A DNA stretch of 64,000 nucleotides from Formicarius rufipectus. Lineage: Eukaryota; Chordata; Aves; Passeriformes; Formicariidae. Below, one piece after another: positions 23,061 through 35,857 of this stretch (positions are counted from its first letter, which is position 1; each line of letters opens with the position of its first letter). Under the pieces are notes generated by a model. It was not told where the DNA came from. It did not search any database and worked only from the letters and a program-made list of their open reading frames with translations. The stretch covers positions 1,176,694 to 1,240,693 of the forward strand of contig VXAU01003549.1 in NCBI GenBank assembly GCA_013399695.1. Direction: 5' to 3'. The position numbers and the translations under genes are program-made.

Positions 23061-26000
23061 TGGTGGAATGGGTCTTTAATCCCCTTCATCTGTGTAAATT
23101 GTGTAGACCTCAGAGAACTGAATATTCAGACTTTGTATTTATGCTCAGAAAGGGGAAAACACGTCCATGTTTCATTCCCATAATCAATGTGATGGGAAAA
23201 TAATTCTGTGGGGACAAACATTGTTTGGTTTGTCATGAGACATACTTGACAGTTACTGCTTTGTCCCTATTGTGCCATTGCAAAGCAGTTATATGATTGT
23301 GTCATAAATCTGAAAAACTGTTTTGCAAAGTTCGTATCTGTGTTTGCTACCTTTAATATTAATAGGAGAATATCTTTAAAGTGAGTAAATTGAGAAAGTG
23401 GCTGAAACTATAGTTTATAAAAGAAGATTAGTGGGTTTAATATGCACTGGAGAGTAAAAGAAAAATCTTATTACTGTATGGAGAAATTACCTCATAAAGA
23501 AGCTAATACAGCAGACTAGGGAGTAATTTTTAACAAGGTTTTTATGATGCACAAGTGTAGGCAAGTTAATGAACTTATCTTTCTAGTTATTTTCAGATTG
23601 TAACAATGCATTTCTTTTCAGTTCCTGTGCTTTAAAAAGTAAAACACATTTAATCACTTACAATAAAACTAACTCATTAGTTTGATAAATCAAGTAAGAT
23701 CCTATACTGCTCCTGGTAGGGCAGTGCTGCTGATAAACTAGATCAGGTGAAAACATTAAGTATAGAAGAGAGCAAATGACCAGGTTTGTTCATTATTGGA
23801 ATTAAAAGGTGTCACACTGATAGGGAACGTTCATTTTTGGAAAGACCTGCTCTGTCCTCAGTAACAGAACTTAGGAAATAAAAATTAAAATAGGGATTCA
23901 GGCCAACATTTTTTTTTAACAATTTCACTCTGCAAAATAGCCATGTGGTCTTTGACATTCATAAAACAGACATCTGAAGAATGTCACATCCAACAGCAAA
24001 GAAACCACAGGGGGGAGTTGGTAAATACAGAATGTCCATCTGTCAGCACCCCAGCATGGCATGCGTAGGTATTGTTTAGGAGGGGCATGTCCACATTTTT
24101 CTGCCGAGATGCAAAAGACAGACTGCTGAGTAAAAGAGTTCAATCTTTATATTCATTAAAGAGATGTGCTTTCCTACCATAACACAATGACTGTACATGA
24201 AATGAATTCAGCAGCACTTTAAAGGATAGACTCAAGAATGCCAGACGCTCACTGCAGGTTTTAATACAGACATTCTAGAACAGAAATACTGCGGACATAC
24301 CACAACAATTTGACACTTCAATAGGGCATTTCGTCGAGAGTTTATCAGACCCTCATCTAGGTCACAATCATGTAAGCCACAGTCTTGTTGAATGTTAGCA
24401 TTATTCACAGCTTCCTTCATGTCATGGGATGGGATAACCATCCCAGAAGCACACTGAAGGGAAGAGAGGAGTGTGCTGAGAAGACAAGGTATTGCTGACC
24501 AGCTAATTGACATAAGCAGATGAGGCAGTTCGATTTCTCCTTTGTTGGTGAGAACATTCTCCCAACGTAGATGTGGAAGGTCTCCAAAGAGTGGCAGCAG
24601 GAAGATTTCTGCTATTACAATACTCTGAGTGATGAGCAAGTTGCACACTGCTCAAGGCATTTGAGTGTCTCCACACCCTTGTTAAAGGTCACCATCAGCA
24701 ATCTTTACTGTACTGAACCAATTAATCTAAAAAAGCTTATGGTTGGTGGAAAACTGGATCTGTAATTATCACGGTATATTCAACTTGGGGTGAAGAAGTT
24801 TTCCCAAATCACATTTTATGGTTTACACACTGACAACAAGCTGGTAAATACAGGAAATGGAATAATTTGCTATCTTGAGTTCACTTTTTGTTCAAAGTAA
24901 ATAAGCTCAAATTCTGAGTTAAGGTACATGTACATACTGTAAAATGCACAGATCTGAATCTGGTTAGAGATACATAGAAAGGTCTATCCATCCACCTGTC
25001 TATAAAATCTTTGAAGGACCTTTTGAAAGAATGTCTGACAGTGATTTTCCTACTTCCCCATTATAAGGCAGACTGCTTCTCTCTTTTTGGGGCACAGCGT
25101 AACACCATTTTTACTGAGTCTTCTTTTGAATCTTATCTCTCTACAGGTAACTTGGGCTTTCAGGGAAAAAAAGTTCTTTATTCCTTTACTTTTTCCTCAA
25201 GAAAATGTACTTTTTCTTCTGAGAAAATGCTGCAAACTACTAAAATGTGGTGTCTAAAATTATTTGTAGGATGTAGAATCTTACTGATTCTAAGTTTCCC
25301 TTTCCTCTGCCCCTATCCAGCCTTAACCTAAATATTTTGATGCTACATACTTGTTCTTCAGGGCTGGTAATGGGTGTCTAGAATAGATGACCCTGATCTT
25401 AAATTAAAATTCAAATATCTCCTGAGTTCTGCCAAATTCAAGCCACCTCAGTCATTATGGTTGGTGTGACCTTGACTCTGGTGTCTGGAGCTGACCTTCC
25501 CAGGTGATTGACGCCACACAGCTGGATGCCTCTGAAGTGTAAGCTTGTATCAAAACAATATGATTCAGTCAAATCACTCCTTGAGAAAAAAATTATATCA
25601 GATTTTCCTGAAAACTGAAAGAAGCAAATGAAAGAGAAGAATGGGAAGAGGCTTTTTTTGTTCACTGGAATTTTGACTGTTACGTGATCATAACAACCCA
25701 AGTTTACCTCCGTCTCAACGACCCTTTGAATTGGTCTTTCAGTGAAAACTTTATACAGGGATGAGATCCTGCCACCATCTCTGTCTCTCTGTGATACATC
25801 TGTGCCCTTTATTTTATCTTGATGAAGACTGGCCTTCAAAACATTTTCTGCTGCTTTAAAAAGGAAATAAATTGGCAATGATGTTTTCCGCCAAATTTAA
25901 AAAGAATAAATTCAGACTGCTAATTAGCTAAAAATGGACTTACAGTTATGCAGTCTTGATCTCAACCAACTCCTACATGACTTCTTGTACTTTGGGTTTG

Positions 26001-27030
26001 TTTCCAAAAATAAAGTATTGCAAAGAAAATTTGCTCAGTTTTCAAGAGCAAATCACCTAAATAGATGTATTATGTATTATATTTATTGTTATACATATTC
26101 AATCTACTATCAATAAAATAAAATTATTTTTACTGCAAAATGTATCTGTGGTGAGAATGTAGCAGATACTGATCATCAGTGATTAGAGAAACCCTCTCTG
26201 TCAGATAATGAATGACATTTGCAATTCTGAAAATTTACTAAAAGATTCTAGTTGTTTTTCTATAAATGTCATTGGAAACCAATAAAATGGTAACACTGGT
26301 GTGGTAGGAAAGAAGTATGTGAAGAGAGTGGGCCAACTTCTGCTCTCAATAACCTTATGCAAATGTAAAGTAATTGCAGTGCAGACCAAGAAGTTCTTCT
26401 AGATTTACGTCACTCCTTCATCTTTAAATTAGAACTACTATTAGGACAGTTTTTGCACAGGAATATTTTGATCACAAAAACCTCACTATGCCATTTTTTT
26501 CCATACTAGCCATTACAGCACTGGATCCTTCTTCAGACTGTACAGATTAATTCATCAAGATACAACTCTGAGAGAAAGTTTAACAGTCCTGTTCCAAGAT
26601 CACTCATCCCTTCCAACAAAGAAAAGCTGCATAATTATATCAGGTAGAAATGATGCTTGAAGCATCATAGGAACATGCCTTTACTTTCAAGTTTAATGTA
26701 CAGAAATATTGAAAACCAACACTTCTTTTTTTATTTTTTTTTTTTGTTTTGTCTCAATATTTGTGCCCCAGAAAACAATGGTGCACAAATAATTTCTCAA
26801 TAAAATTAGCATATCAGCCAGATAAGCAAGTGAAGCATAAAAGCTTTGCCTTGCTTTTTTGAACCTGCAAAAAAATTAGAAGGTCAATTTCAGAGGTGGG
26901 CAATGTCTCTTCTGACCTGAAGTTTTGTCCACCCATGTTCAGAAGCAGGTACAGGCTTCCCAGACAGAAATTGTCAAGTATCATGGGAAATATGGCAAAC
27001 ATTTTCCACCAAAGTTTGCTCATATTCTGA
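23061..27030. other. non-coding stretch, frames of unknown meaning
   Basis: AT-rich sequence. Two minus-strand frames of 138 codons (24232-24648) and 146 codons (25438-25878) are among the longest in the window, but I recognise no domain in either. Overlapping frames on the plus strand, lack of homology by eye and AT-rich context make chance the default explanation. A T-rich run lies at 26726-26750. Confidence 0.45.
26726..26750. repeat. T-rich low-complexity run
   Basis: T tracts broken by single A and G residues. No element was identified next to it. Confidence 0.8.
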
Positions 27031-27033
27031 CAA

Positions 27034-28960
27034 GTGATTGCATCTGCTGGGCTTGCTTCATTTTTGCATATGTTTTGCATGAATAGCTCAGCTTTACTGG
27101 CTGAAACCTTCTCAGGAAATGAAATTCAAGGAGTTGTGTTAAAAGCTGTCATCGAAACTGTCAGGTCTCAGATTGCAACAGGGGTGTATTTACTTGCCTG
27201 TGTTCCCAGTGCTCATGCTGTGGGCCAGGGGGAAGTTGTTTGTAGGATAAATGCATGGTTTGTGGCTTTACCCAGTGCAAGGAGGGGACAATGCCAGGCA
27301 GCTTCACTGACCAATCATCTCTAAATGGCATTGTTTATCTTGGAACATTAATGACCAAGACTTAGGAAAGAAAAACATGAAATGCTGTGATTTAATTTAT
27401 TGTGTGCCCCCTCTAAACTTACAGTCACTCCCATCTCAGTGATCCAACCATTCTGGTGTTGGAGGGGGGTTACTAACAAGACTCTTCCAGGGAACAGTTG
27501 GGGGCACCACTTGTACTTGCCAATTAGCCATCTGTCACTCTGACTGATCACTTTGCAATAATGATATAGTAGTGATAAATTTAATGATATTTCTGGGAGG
27601 GGAACTTGTTTGGGCTTTACCTGATAAGCCAAAGAGAAAACCAGCAGCACATCTTGGGAGAATGCCATGGAAATTTTGTTTTGTGTTGCACAATGTCCTG
27701 CTGAAGTGCATTGTGCAGCAGGAAGAGCTGAGCTCACAGAGTCAGATGGTGAGCTCTAGATCTAATGCTATCAGGAATATGACTGCCAGGAAGGAATTTG
27801 TCGTGTCAACATAGTGCCCAGAATAAGGCTGTCAGAAACCAAATGTGGAACAAGGATAAGAAAACTTTTACCATTGAGAGCTATAAAAGAATGGACACAA
27901 GCCAGGGAATAAAAGTAGGTACTAGGAAGAGGAGCACAGAGCAAACTTGAACTCAACTATTGTTAAAATGTAAGAGAACCTTCACTATAAAATAAATCTA
28001 ACATGAGGGTCAGAGGAAGAATAGTGAGAATTGCACAAAGTCAGAAATTAAATTATAACAGACCTTCACAGCTCTGAAATCTCACTCCACAGTAAGCAAA
28101 GGGAGACCTGCGAAGGACAGGTGGCCACGAAGAGATAAAACCCTTTCACGGAAACTGTGCATCCATAGTAATGCAGCATAAGGCAAGAACCATATTGTTC
28201 AGAGCAGGAGTGAGCACTGCATGGCCCAGCACACCCTCTCCCTTGGTACCTGGGGCTCTCGTAGGGTGGTGGGGCTTTAGCAAGCATGCCCTGACAGATG
28301 CTGTGGGGGGATGGGGGAGCTGCTTTAGTGAAATCTGATTCTTTATCTTGTTCTCCAGCTTTTCCTGATAAAACCAGTTTGGATGCAAGGGACAGCTGAG
28401 TGCTCTTGCCCCTGCCAGTAGGACCATGGCCAGGGCTCATCTCACTGCGGGGCGACCATCTGCTGCCACTTAACAGCACAGGAAACCACCACTGAACAAA
28501 AACATCCACTCCTAAAGCATCCCACCTCCTGCAACAAAATGGAGGGGTAAAGGAAATGTTACTATATCACATACAATGAAGAGAGGACAGCAAAGATTGA
28601 AAGTAAGTCTATATGGTAGTTTTCCCCCTGGATGCCACCAACAGGTACAGGGACATTATTATGAGGCTTAACACAGACCAGGCAGATGCAGAAGAGCCAG
28701 TAGCAACCACAGTGGTGGAAGGAGGGAGGGAGGGAGAGTGGCCTCCCCCATCTGCAGAAAAACCCCTTTGCTGTGATTTGATTTGATGTTGAAAGAGGCT
28801 AAGCCTGGTGTAGGAGCAGACAGGGAGATGCCTTTCAACAACATCACTCCTCACCAGTGCAGAATTTCCTGGTGATCTTCTCCATGGCCTGTATGGTATT
28901 TTGGTGTTTCTGTCAGTCCATGTACACATTCACATGCCATATTTTGTTGCTGCCTGAATA
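27034..28960. other. GC-richer blocks of unknown origin
   Basis: Blocks at about 27.04-27.33, 28.06-28.52 and 28.61-28.93 kb are GC-richer than their flanks and carry overlapping frames of 90-150 codons on both strands, none with a recognisable domain. They could be diverged LTRs or other unrecognised repeats. A (GGGA)n-type purine run lies at 28717-28738. Confidence 0.35.
28717..28738. repeat. (GGGA)n purine-rich microsatellite
   Basis: About five GGGA/GGAG units of pure purine sequence on the plus strand. Confidence 0.8.
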
Positions 28961-30335
28961 AGGGATAGTGAACACATACAGTGAACTTCACTCATCCAGA
29001 GATTTGCCTAATTATATACCTACCCACCATGAATTTGCTTTCTGCAGACTTCTCTTGCTTTTTTTTTTTTTTTCACAAGGAAATTTGAAATCGTTTTTTG
29101 GTTTTTTTTTGAATTAGTGTCATGGGAAAAATGTCTTTTTTATGATAGAAGATTTGAAGTGAATAAAGAGGTATGACCTTTGGCTTATTAAAACTCCCTT
29201 TAACAAGATGGATTTTTTTAAAGAAAATGGTAAAAATTTTGAACTGGCTAAAACTGATCTAGGATGTATGCCAGAAAAAAAATAAATAGATATGAAGTTG
29301 CCAGCAACACAAGCGTACCTATTTACTTCATTTTGACTAGACAATCACCTCTTTTTCTCAGAGAGAAAAACAAAGGCTTTACTATGGAAAAATGTTAAAG
29401 CATACAGAACTTCTAAAGAAGGGGGTAAAAGGATGCAGATGTACATCCTGAATACAGGGGAACACTCAGTCAGTCTTCCTACCTGTAGTGCTTGCCAGCA
29501 TCATGTTCTCACAGAAAAACAGTCCTTTCTTGAGAGTAGTCAGAGAGCCTGATACTTCTGGAAAGCAGACTGGTCATCCAGGGGTGAAGGAGGTGTTTTC
29601 AGGGAGGTCTTTCTAGAAACGTGCTCTTCTGAGCAGAAAAACTTTACCAGATGATCAGGGTGAAGAAACACTTTTCAGAAGCACATTTTATACTGGAATA
29701 CCATTTAGCTCAGGTTTTGATCTTTGGCTTTCTTCTAACATATTATTCTGTCTTTCCTCTGAGATGATCTCAAGGCATGACAGGTCCTCAAATGCCATGG
29801 AGGAATTCCACTGGCTGCATAGAGCAGTTCTTTTGGATGGGGGTTTGAAAGTGTTGTGCAGAAAAGAGAACACCTCAAGTGAGTGGCTTACTTTCGGCTT
29901 TCTTGCAGAAAGGACATAGTAGAAGTCAAAGTCTTTGATTACCAGGTGTTTATTGCCTGTGAAGCCATTCAGTCAGTTCTGTTTTTTGACTGTAACTTCT
30001 TAATTTTATCAAACAGTAAGGGCAGGAGCACACTATACAAAAGAAGAGAAAAATGTTCAGGGACAGAAATGCTGACAGTAAAACTCTAGGATCATTAAAG
30101 ATCTCAACCAGGAGTTTATATTTAGCTGTTAATGTTATATTTACCTGTTTTCAGCAATTGCTGAAGACTCCCCCCCACCCCATTCACCCCTTCAGGAAAT
30201 TATAAGGGTTTGAAGTACAAACTGGTTGTTCATGTGCCATTCAGACCAGGGTGGGAACTCCACCTGCTCACAGCCTTGTTCTGTTAAAAGCTACTAATCC
30301 TCATAAAACCAACTTTTTGCTTTTTTTCCCATCTC
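28961..30335. other. non-coding stretch, nothing recognised
   Basis: AT-rich sequence with a 15-T run at 29059-29073 and a C-rich patch near 30165-30190. No gene or identifiable element was seen. Confidence 0.5.
29059..29073. repeat. poly(T) run, 15 bp
   Basis: Simple homopolymer run. A second, shorter T run follows about 25 bp downstream. Confidence 0.9.
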
Positions 30336-30339
30336 TAAT

Positions 30340-30560
30340 TTCCTGCATTCCTCACACTAGTCTCTCTTTGTGTAGAAACTCATCTTGTTCTCTTTTGAAC
30401 GTACTGATTCATAAACATATGTTCTAAGTTACCTCTCTTGTCTCTGGTAACGTATTCCACATGTTTACATGCCATTTTATGAAATAGTTTTCTTTAACCT
30501 TTTTATTTGCCTCAATTTCCTAATGTTCAAAATATATTCCTTTCTTTCATGTTTTTTTCT
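30340..30560 (-). mobile_element. L3/CR1-like LINE fragment (ancient)
   Basis: Read on the plus strand, the series CTCTTTTGAACGTACTGA, CTGGTAACGTATTCCACATG, TTTACATGCC, GAAATAGTTTTCTTTAACC and CTCAATTTCCTAATG follows, in order and spacing, the antisense of the 3' coding end of ancient L3/CR1-group LINEs as I recall it. In those, a '...GGTAA.GA.TTCCACA.GTTTA' block is followed by 'GTGAA.AAGTA.TT.CTTT' and an 'AATTTC.T' block. It is heavily diverged, has no intact frame and is not functional. The family name is by eye; L3 or an old CR1 branch are the main options. Confidence 0.55.
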
Positions 30561-30644
30561 TCATAAATATATTGTACAGCTAAACAATGATGATTTTAAT
30601 CAAAACCAAAACCACAGAAGGCCTAATCCTTCTTTGACACATGA

Positions 30645-30700
30645 GGCTAAATTCTGTCCTTAGTTACATTTGTGCTGCACCAAAGTAGAAAAAGCTGTCA
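30645..30700. repeat. possible ancient amniote repeat fragment
   Basis: GGCTAAATTCTGTCCTTAG followed by TTACATTTGTGCTGCACC resembles the 'aaattctgccctcagttacac' edge of old palindromic amniote repeats that I recall from turtle and crocodile sequence. Short, and from memory only. Confidence 0.35.
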
Positions 30701-30805
30701 ATTTTCACAGGATTTTAATGTTGGTAAATCACATTATTTTATGGCTAAATCTTGGCTTATAAAGTATCCAGGGAATGTTGAGAGATACATTAAAAAAAAT
30801 TTAGC

Positions 30806-30817
30806 TTTTTTTTTTTT
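30806..30817. repeat. poly(T) run, 12 bp
   Basis: Simple homopolymer run. Confidence 0.85.
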
Positions 30818-31229
30818 CCTAAAATGACAAATTTAAAAATTATGTTCTGATATAATCGAGTGATACTTTGTGTGTAGAAGTGTGCATGTGTATATAAACA
30901 TGTGTTGTTATATCTAAGGATAGCCGTGCAAGTTGAATATCTCAAACAGAAAGTACCTTGCAGCTGGATTCTTGTCTTTTTTCATTACTAAGTTATTCAA
31001 CTTTAATAATAAATGCACTTGGAATTGCAATAGGCAAAAAAATGCACAATATAGAATTTCATATAAGCATCATTAAAAAATAAATAAAAAGCAACAGCAA
31101 ATAATCCAAATTAAATAGATGCAGTATTTAAAAACCCTGCACAGATATGCTGCCGAGAGAGTGACATGCAAAGGCAGAACAGAAAAAGGCCACTCCATTT
31201 CTCAAATATTAACAAAAGTTGCTAGAGTA

Positions 31230-31760
31230 TGACTGTCATTGAGGGTGCAATCTGGTGTAATTTTTTTCTGGTAAAAAAGGAATTAAATTGACCCTGCAGA
31301 GAGACACAGTCTGTAGCTCCAAGGGCTACTCATCTTTGACTTAGAAGACTCAAGAACCAACAGATGATTAAATAAGTTTATTAATATTCAGTTAGCCTGT
31401 TTTGCTTAACTTTGCTAAGGGAGGTAGTCCAGTGCCTTTATATCCTACTGTCTGCATACTCCAGTAACAGGAACATTAATACTTTAAACTGGTTCTGTTG
31501 TCAAAAGCAACACTCAAGCAGATAAACTGCACAGCAGTAATTGTGTATTAAATGTCAATTGAAGTAACTTGAATTTCTGCTAAGGAACACATGGGTTGCA
31601 ACCTATGCTTCCATTTATCCAAATCCTATGTGAAACCAGTCTGAAATCCAATTAAAGTAATATCTGATAAGAGAATGAAGCTATTAAATGCATAAAAATC
31701 TGCCAAAATGAAATGATTGCCTTACCAGTGAAATAAGATCTGCTGAAAGGATAAACTTGT
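31230..31760. promoter_or_regulatory. candidate conserved non-coding element
   Basis: Repeat-free sequence rich in ATTA/TAAT and GATTA cores, with no low-complexity runs beyond one short T tract. The texture matches vertebrate conserved non-coding elements. Judged by texture only; no alignment was available. Confidence 0.25.
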
Positions 31761-33180
31761 GGCAAACCAATTCATGATGTGTACTGAACATGTTGTGGAA
31801 CCCCCTCAAATGAATATGCGACAAAGGAATAAACATGAAAGAAGTACACTGATTGTACACTAAGACTGTGCATTTTAGAGAGATTCACTGTATTATCTTC
31901 CTTATTCATGTGGATAACAGGCTTACTCATGTCTTCAAAAATAATTCTTTCTATCACAGGGCAACAATTCTAAGCATAGTGATAAATAGCAAGTATGAAA
32001 ATGCTAATGTATAAAAGCTGGTGGAATTTTAAAGGATCAGGACTGAGCCAAATTTTTAGATGAGATTGCTTGACATGGAAAAACCTCAGTGAATCAAAAA
32101 ATGAACACAATAATATGTGCATTGCATATTTAGAGTTCAGTAATTTGACTCTGAGATTTACGAAAATCCGTATCAGAGGTTTTATCCCTGTTACACAGCT
32201 TACATGGTTTTGGCATCCTTTGTAACTTATGAGCAACAATATCTAAGATTTATAATTTGCTCTTTTCTTTTCTTTTCTTTTCTTTTCTTTTCTTTTCTTT
32301 TTCCCTCCAATATAAGTTAAATTTAAAATTGAAATTGGAAACATCAGCTGGAACAACCTGCCCTTCATCAGTTAAGTACAATGTATGAAGAAAATGGTAT
32401 TATAAATTTTTATTTTTAAAAGGGACAATCCTTAAAATTAAGATTAAAAGATTCAACCACCTAGTATTCTGGGTAGCACAAAAATTGACTGCAAGTATAT
32501 TTGTGTAGCCCCCTCCCATGTCCCCCGCCACCCTCCAGATCATACCTCTAATGCATCTTTGTTTCATGATGAACATAATTCCAGCTGGCTACTGGGTGAA
32601 AACCTCATTAACACATCTCTCAGCCTCCACACGTCATGCTTTGGTGTCATCAAATGTGTGAAGCAGTGAGGTCCATGGTCAGGTATTTTGAATTTAAATT
32701 GCAGTAAACCATCATTCAATATATATAGGCTTTCTGCCTTGTCCAAAAGATACATTCTTTACTCACATTATATTCTAGATTTTGTGATATCCATGAACCA
32801 GAAGAAGCCTTGTCTCATGGTATGTTTCTACAGCCCCAATAGTGCAGCTGGAGCTCTGACAGAAACCCTTGTCATCAATCCATGCATGAAGAACTGCACT
32901 ATAGAAATAGTCAACAATATCAGGTAGAGTGCCATGAATTTCTGCTACAGTTTAGAAATATCAGAGTAGGCAAATGTTCTTGGATTGCATGAGTAGATCA
33001 CAGGATGGCTATGAGCCACAAATATGATACAGGCAATTGCTTTTTTGTGTGTCTGGAAAGATATTTCCATAGGGAAGGCAAGCATTGTGCAAAGTGCTGG
33101 TGAGAACTCATCTGTGCCACTATGTACATTTCTCATTCTTCAGGTTTAAGAAAGATAAATTCCATTTGTATGAGAACAAA
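31761..33180. other. non-coding stretch with pentanucleotide array
   Basis: AT-rich sequence whose only clear feature is the (TCTTT)8 array. All frames are short and lack domains. Confidence 0.5.
32261..32300. repeat. (TCTTT)8 microsatellite
   Basis: Eight uninterrupted TCTTT units, the cleanest tandem array in the window. It is likely to be length-polymorphic. Confidence 0.98.
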
Positions 33181-33185
33181 GACTA

Positions 33186-33355
33186 AGCATTTGATTAGGG
33201 GCATGGAGGGCCTATAAAAGAAGATAATTAGGAGGACCAAAGGAAGGCTGAGAGGGCAACCATCACTTTCAAGAAAGATAGCAAGGATGAGCACTAATGG
33301 GGGAAAAGAGCTATTGAAGTGAAAGGAAAAAGATGGTTAAAACCACAAACCAATG
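33186..33355 (+). mobile_element. possible sense-strand CR1-like LINE scrap
   Basis: The order GATTAGGGGCATGGAGGGCC, AGGAAGGCTGAGAGGGC and CAAGAAAGATAGCAAGGATG resembles the sense strand of CR1 near its 3' coding end ('...ctggagcacct...aggctgagaga...aagaaagatggggaca'), with internal losses. The similarity is patchy, and this could be a coincidence of purine-rich DNA. Confidence 0.3.
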
Positions 33356-33870
33356 CTGTGTTTTTTTCCAAGAGGAAGACCTCACCACCATCAGTGTCAT
33401 TGGTGCTTGGTAGGAAAAGGTGAGGAAATCTTACATGCTCTCTACATCTCTGCAAAGTTCACACAGAGAGAAGTAAACCGTTTCTTGCACTTCAGGCATC
33501 CCCACAACCAACTATCTGTGATATAAATGCCCTTATATGCCAAACCTGAACATACAGATGAATTTACAGGGTTGCCTGGCTGTGCCCAGTGCATGGCCAC
33601 CAAGGGCCAAGACTGGAAGCTGCACAAGGCTGGAGATGAAAAGGACCATGAACACTTAGAGGCACCTGAGGCCAGGAGGCCTTTTCAGCTGTATTGCAGT
33701 GCAAAACCAAGGGAATGTGACGAACACTGCAGAGCTCACCATCCTTACCCTCTGTGGAGTCAGGGAACAAGCCATATGAAATAGGATGTACAGATGTTGC
33801 CAGTGTTTTGGAACATGCACTGCTGTCCTGTCACATATGGGAAGAACTTCCCTCTAGATTTCCCCTGTTC
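33356..33870. other. GC-richer non-coding stretch
   Basis: Moderately GC-rich DNA just upstream of the CR1 fragment, with overlapping 60-86-codon frames on both strands and no domain. It might include more decayed LINE sequence. Confidence 0.35.
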
Positions 33871-34024
33871 AGGAAGCTGTACAGAGCAATGAGCTCACCT
33901 CAGCCTCCTCCAAACTCAACCAGCTCAGTGTCCTCAGCCATTCCCCATAGGACAAGCCTTCAGGCCCCTTCACCAGCTTTGGTGATGTTCTCTGGATGCA
34001 CTCAAGAGCCTTAACATCCTTTGG
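33871..34024 (-). mobile_element. CR1 LINE fragment
   Basis: Read on the plus strand, CAGAGCAATGAGCTCACCTC, CAGCCTCCTCCAAACTCAAC, CAGCTCAGTGTCCTCAGCC, CCATAGGACAAGCCTTCAGG, CCCCTTCACCAGCTTTGGTG and TCTCTGGATGCACTC follow one another as in the antisense of the 3' part of amniote CR1 elements. The element is therefore on the minus strand. The copy is an internal scrap: it lacks the CR1 3' terminus (octamer repeats) and the reverse-transcriptase core, and has indels relative to consensus. It is not mobile. The 86-codon plus-strand frame across it is antisense and not a gene. Confidence 0.9.
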
Positions 34025-35857
34025 AAATTGTAAGACCTAATTTACAGGATTGCATTCCTATACTGTGTGTTCTCCCTCCGCCTGCAGCATGGGAATTAGT
34101 AGCAATTAGTACAGCTAGAGCATATTATTTAAGGGTGCTTATAATCAGCCTGCATTTATTGGGGGTCCTTCGCAAAGAGGAAAAACAAGTTCTTAAAATG
34201 CACTGGCTACCAGTTAATTTCCAAGTGTAATTCAAAACATAGGCTTTAGCTTATAAACTCCACATCTTTGGAAATCCTTGCTCCTTAAAAAATGTTGCAC
34301 TTTAGGGCTGAGAGAATTCTGAAGTTCTGGAAAATCACTGAAACCTGAAATTATCCTTACTTCATATTCTCACTGTGTGCATTTTATAGCCTAGTCACAC
34401 AAACACAATAAACAATTTTTACTCTTGCCTGTGTTGCTGAAGAAAATATGCTCAATAATCTTTGTTCTAGTATTTCTGATTATTACTTTAAATCACAAAG
34501 CCATCATTCAATTCTTTCTGGCTAGCTCTGACTTCTGAAAAGAAGCACAAAAATGGAGAGAAGTGTGGTTACTCAGAGCTGCTCTACGAAGGATTGGCAA
34601 GGCTGTATGGAAAGGCTTGGAAAGCGTCTACTCTCACACTATGCTTGGCTTCAGTTAATATTCCCACTATTAGTCTTTCAGCTTCATGAGAATAAAAAAT
34701 AAATAACACTCTAAATAGAAAACAAACAAACAAATAAGCTAAGGTTCCTCGGTTTCTTCCTCCTGTCTGATCACAACAGAATATCTGGTTTGATTTTCAT
34801 TCTAACAGCCTATTCAGCACCTTTCCAGATCAAGTATATCTGTCATCAGTAGGCTTAGGTAAGGACCTGTTCAATCTCTTCTATAGAAGGGAGAAGCTTT
34901 CTAAATGTGAAAACTGCAGGACCTGCTCCTGAAGAGAGAAGAAATTCTTCATGATGCTGACCAGGAAAAAATGGAAAGAAAATGATTCAGGCTGGAAGGC
35001 AGGAAAATGGGGACGTTCTTGAAGTGACTTTGTTTTTATTTTTGAAGAATATAATTACAGACAGTAAAATCCTTGCTCATGTCAGTGCTGTTTTATTGGG
35101 ATAGCTGTGTTACTCAAGTTTGCCACCATATGACTTTGCTGTGGCTGGATGAAATCTGACCGGCTTTGAGCTCATTGCCTGCTAAAGCCACCATTTCAGT
35201 GGAGAGGCAGAGCTGATCCAGGCTGTGCTAGACTGAGCTCACCCAAAAAAATGAGGGCTTGAAGGGTCCCAAAGGAATCCAGGAGTGACTGCCTAGGCAG
35301 AATAATTCAAAGGAAATGGCATGCCAAAAGGATTATTTTTTCAGAAGAAGTCACCAGGTTCTTATACTGCTGTGTATAAAGAGAGGTTTCCTGAGCAGCA
35401 AAACAAGCAAGAAGGGTTTATTTATATTGATTTATATTTGATGCTTCAGGAATGGCATTGACTACTATTTAAATTGTTTTGAGCTGTTGCTAGTCTCATA
35501 GATTGACCTGTAGTCCTCACACCACTACCTGAACATTGCTTTATGCTCTCTACTCAGGTGCAGCATACAAACCCCTGGGCTGCTCAAAGCCCATGGATTT
35601 TCCTTGCAGGGATGGACATGAGGATAGGCTCCCTCTGCTCAGCATCTACTTAAATTGGTGTGACTGTGGACTACTGTGTAGCCTGGGGAGACTGTCATTG
35701 GTACTGCGAAATCCAGTAAGTAGGAGATGTTCCTGACAAACTTGCCTGTTAGCTGTTGGATTTGGCTGGAAGTAAACAATGTGATCCAGTGGAGCACCAT
35801 AGCAGGGTCATCAGGATGGGAACTCTACAGATAGCACAAATTAATGGTGATATTTGA
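34025..35857. other. non-coding stretch, nothing recognised
   Basis: AT-rich sequence with a short (AAAC)n run at 34719-34734. The last few hundred bases before 35.86 kb may be further decayed retroelement sequence continuous with the integrase fossil, but I cannot read it. Confidence 0.45.
34719..34734. repeat. (AAAC)n microsatellite
   Basis: About four AAAC units. Confidence 0.8.

Noticed and set aside
33754..34014. 86-codon plus-strand frame as a gene
   Set aside because: Most of it is the antisense strand of a CR1 fragment.
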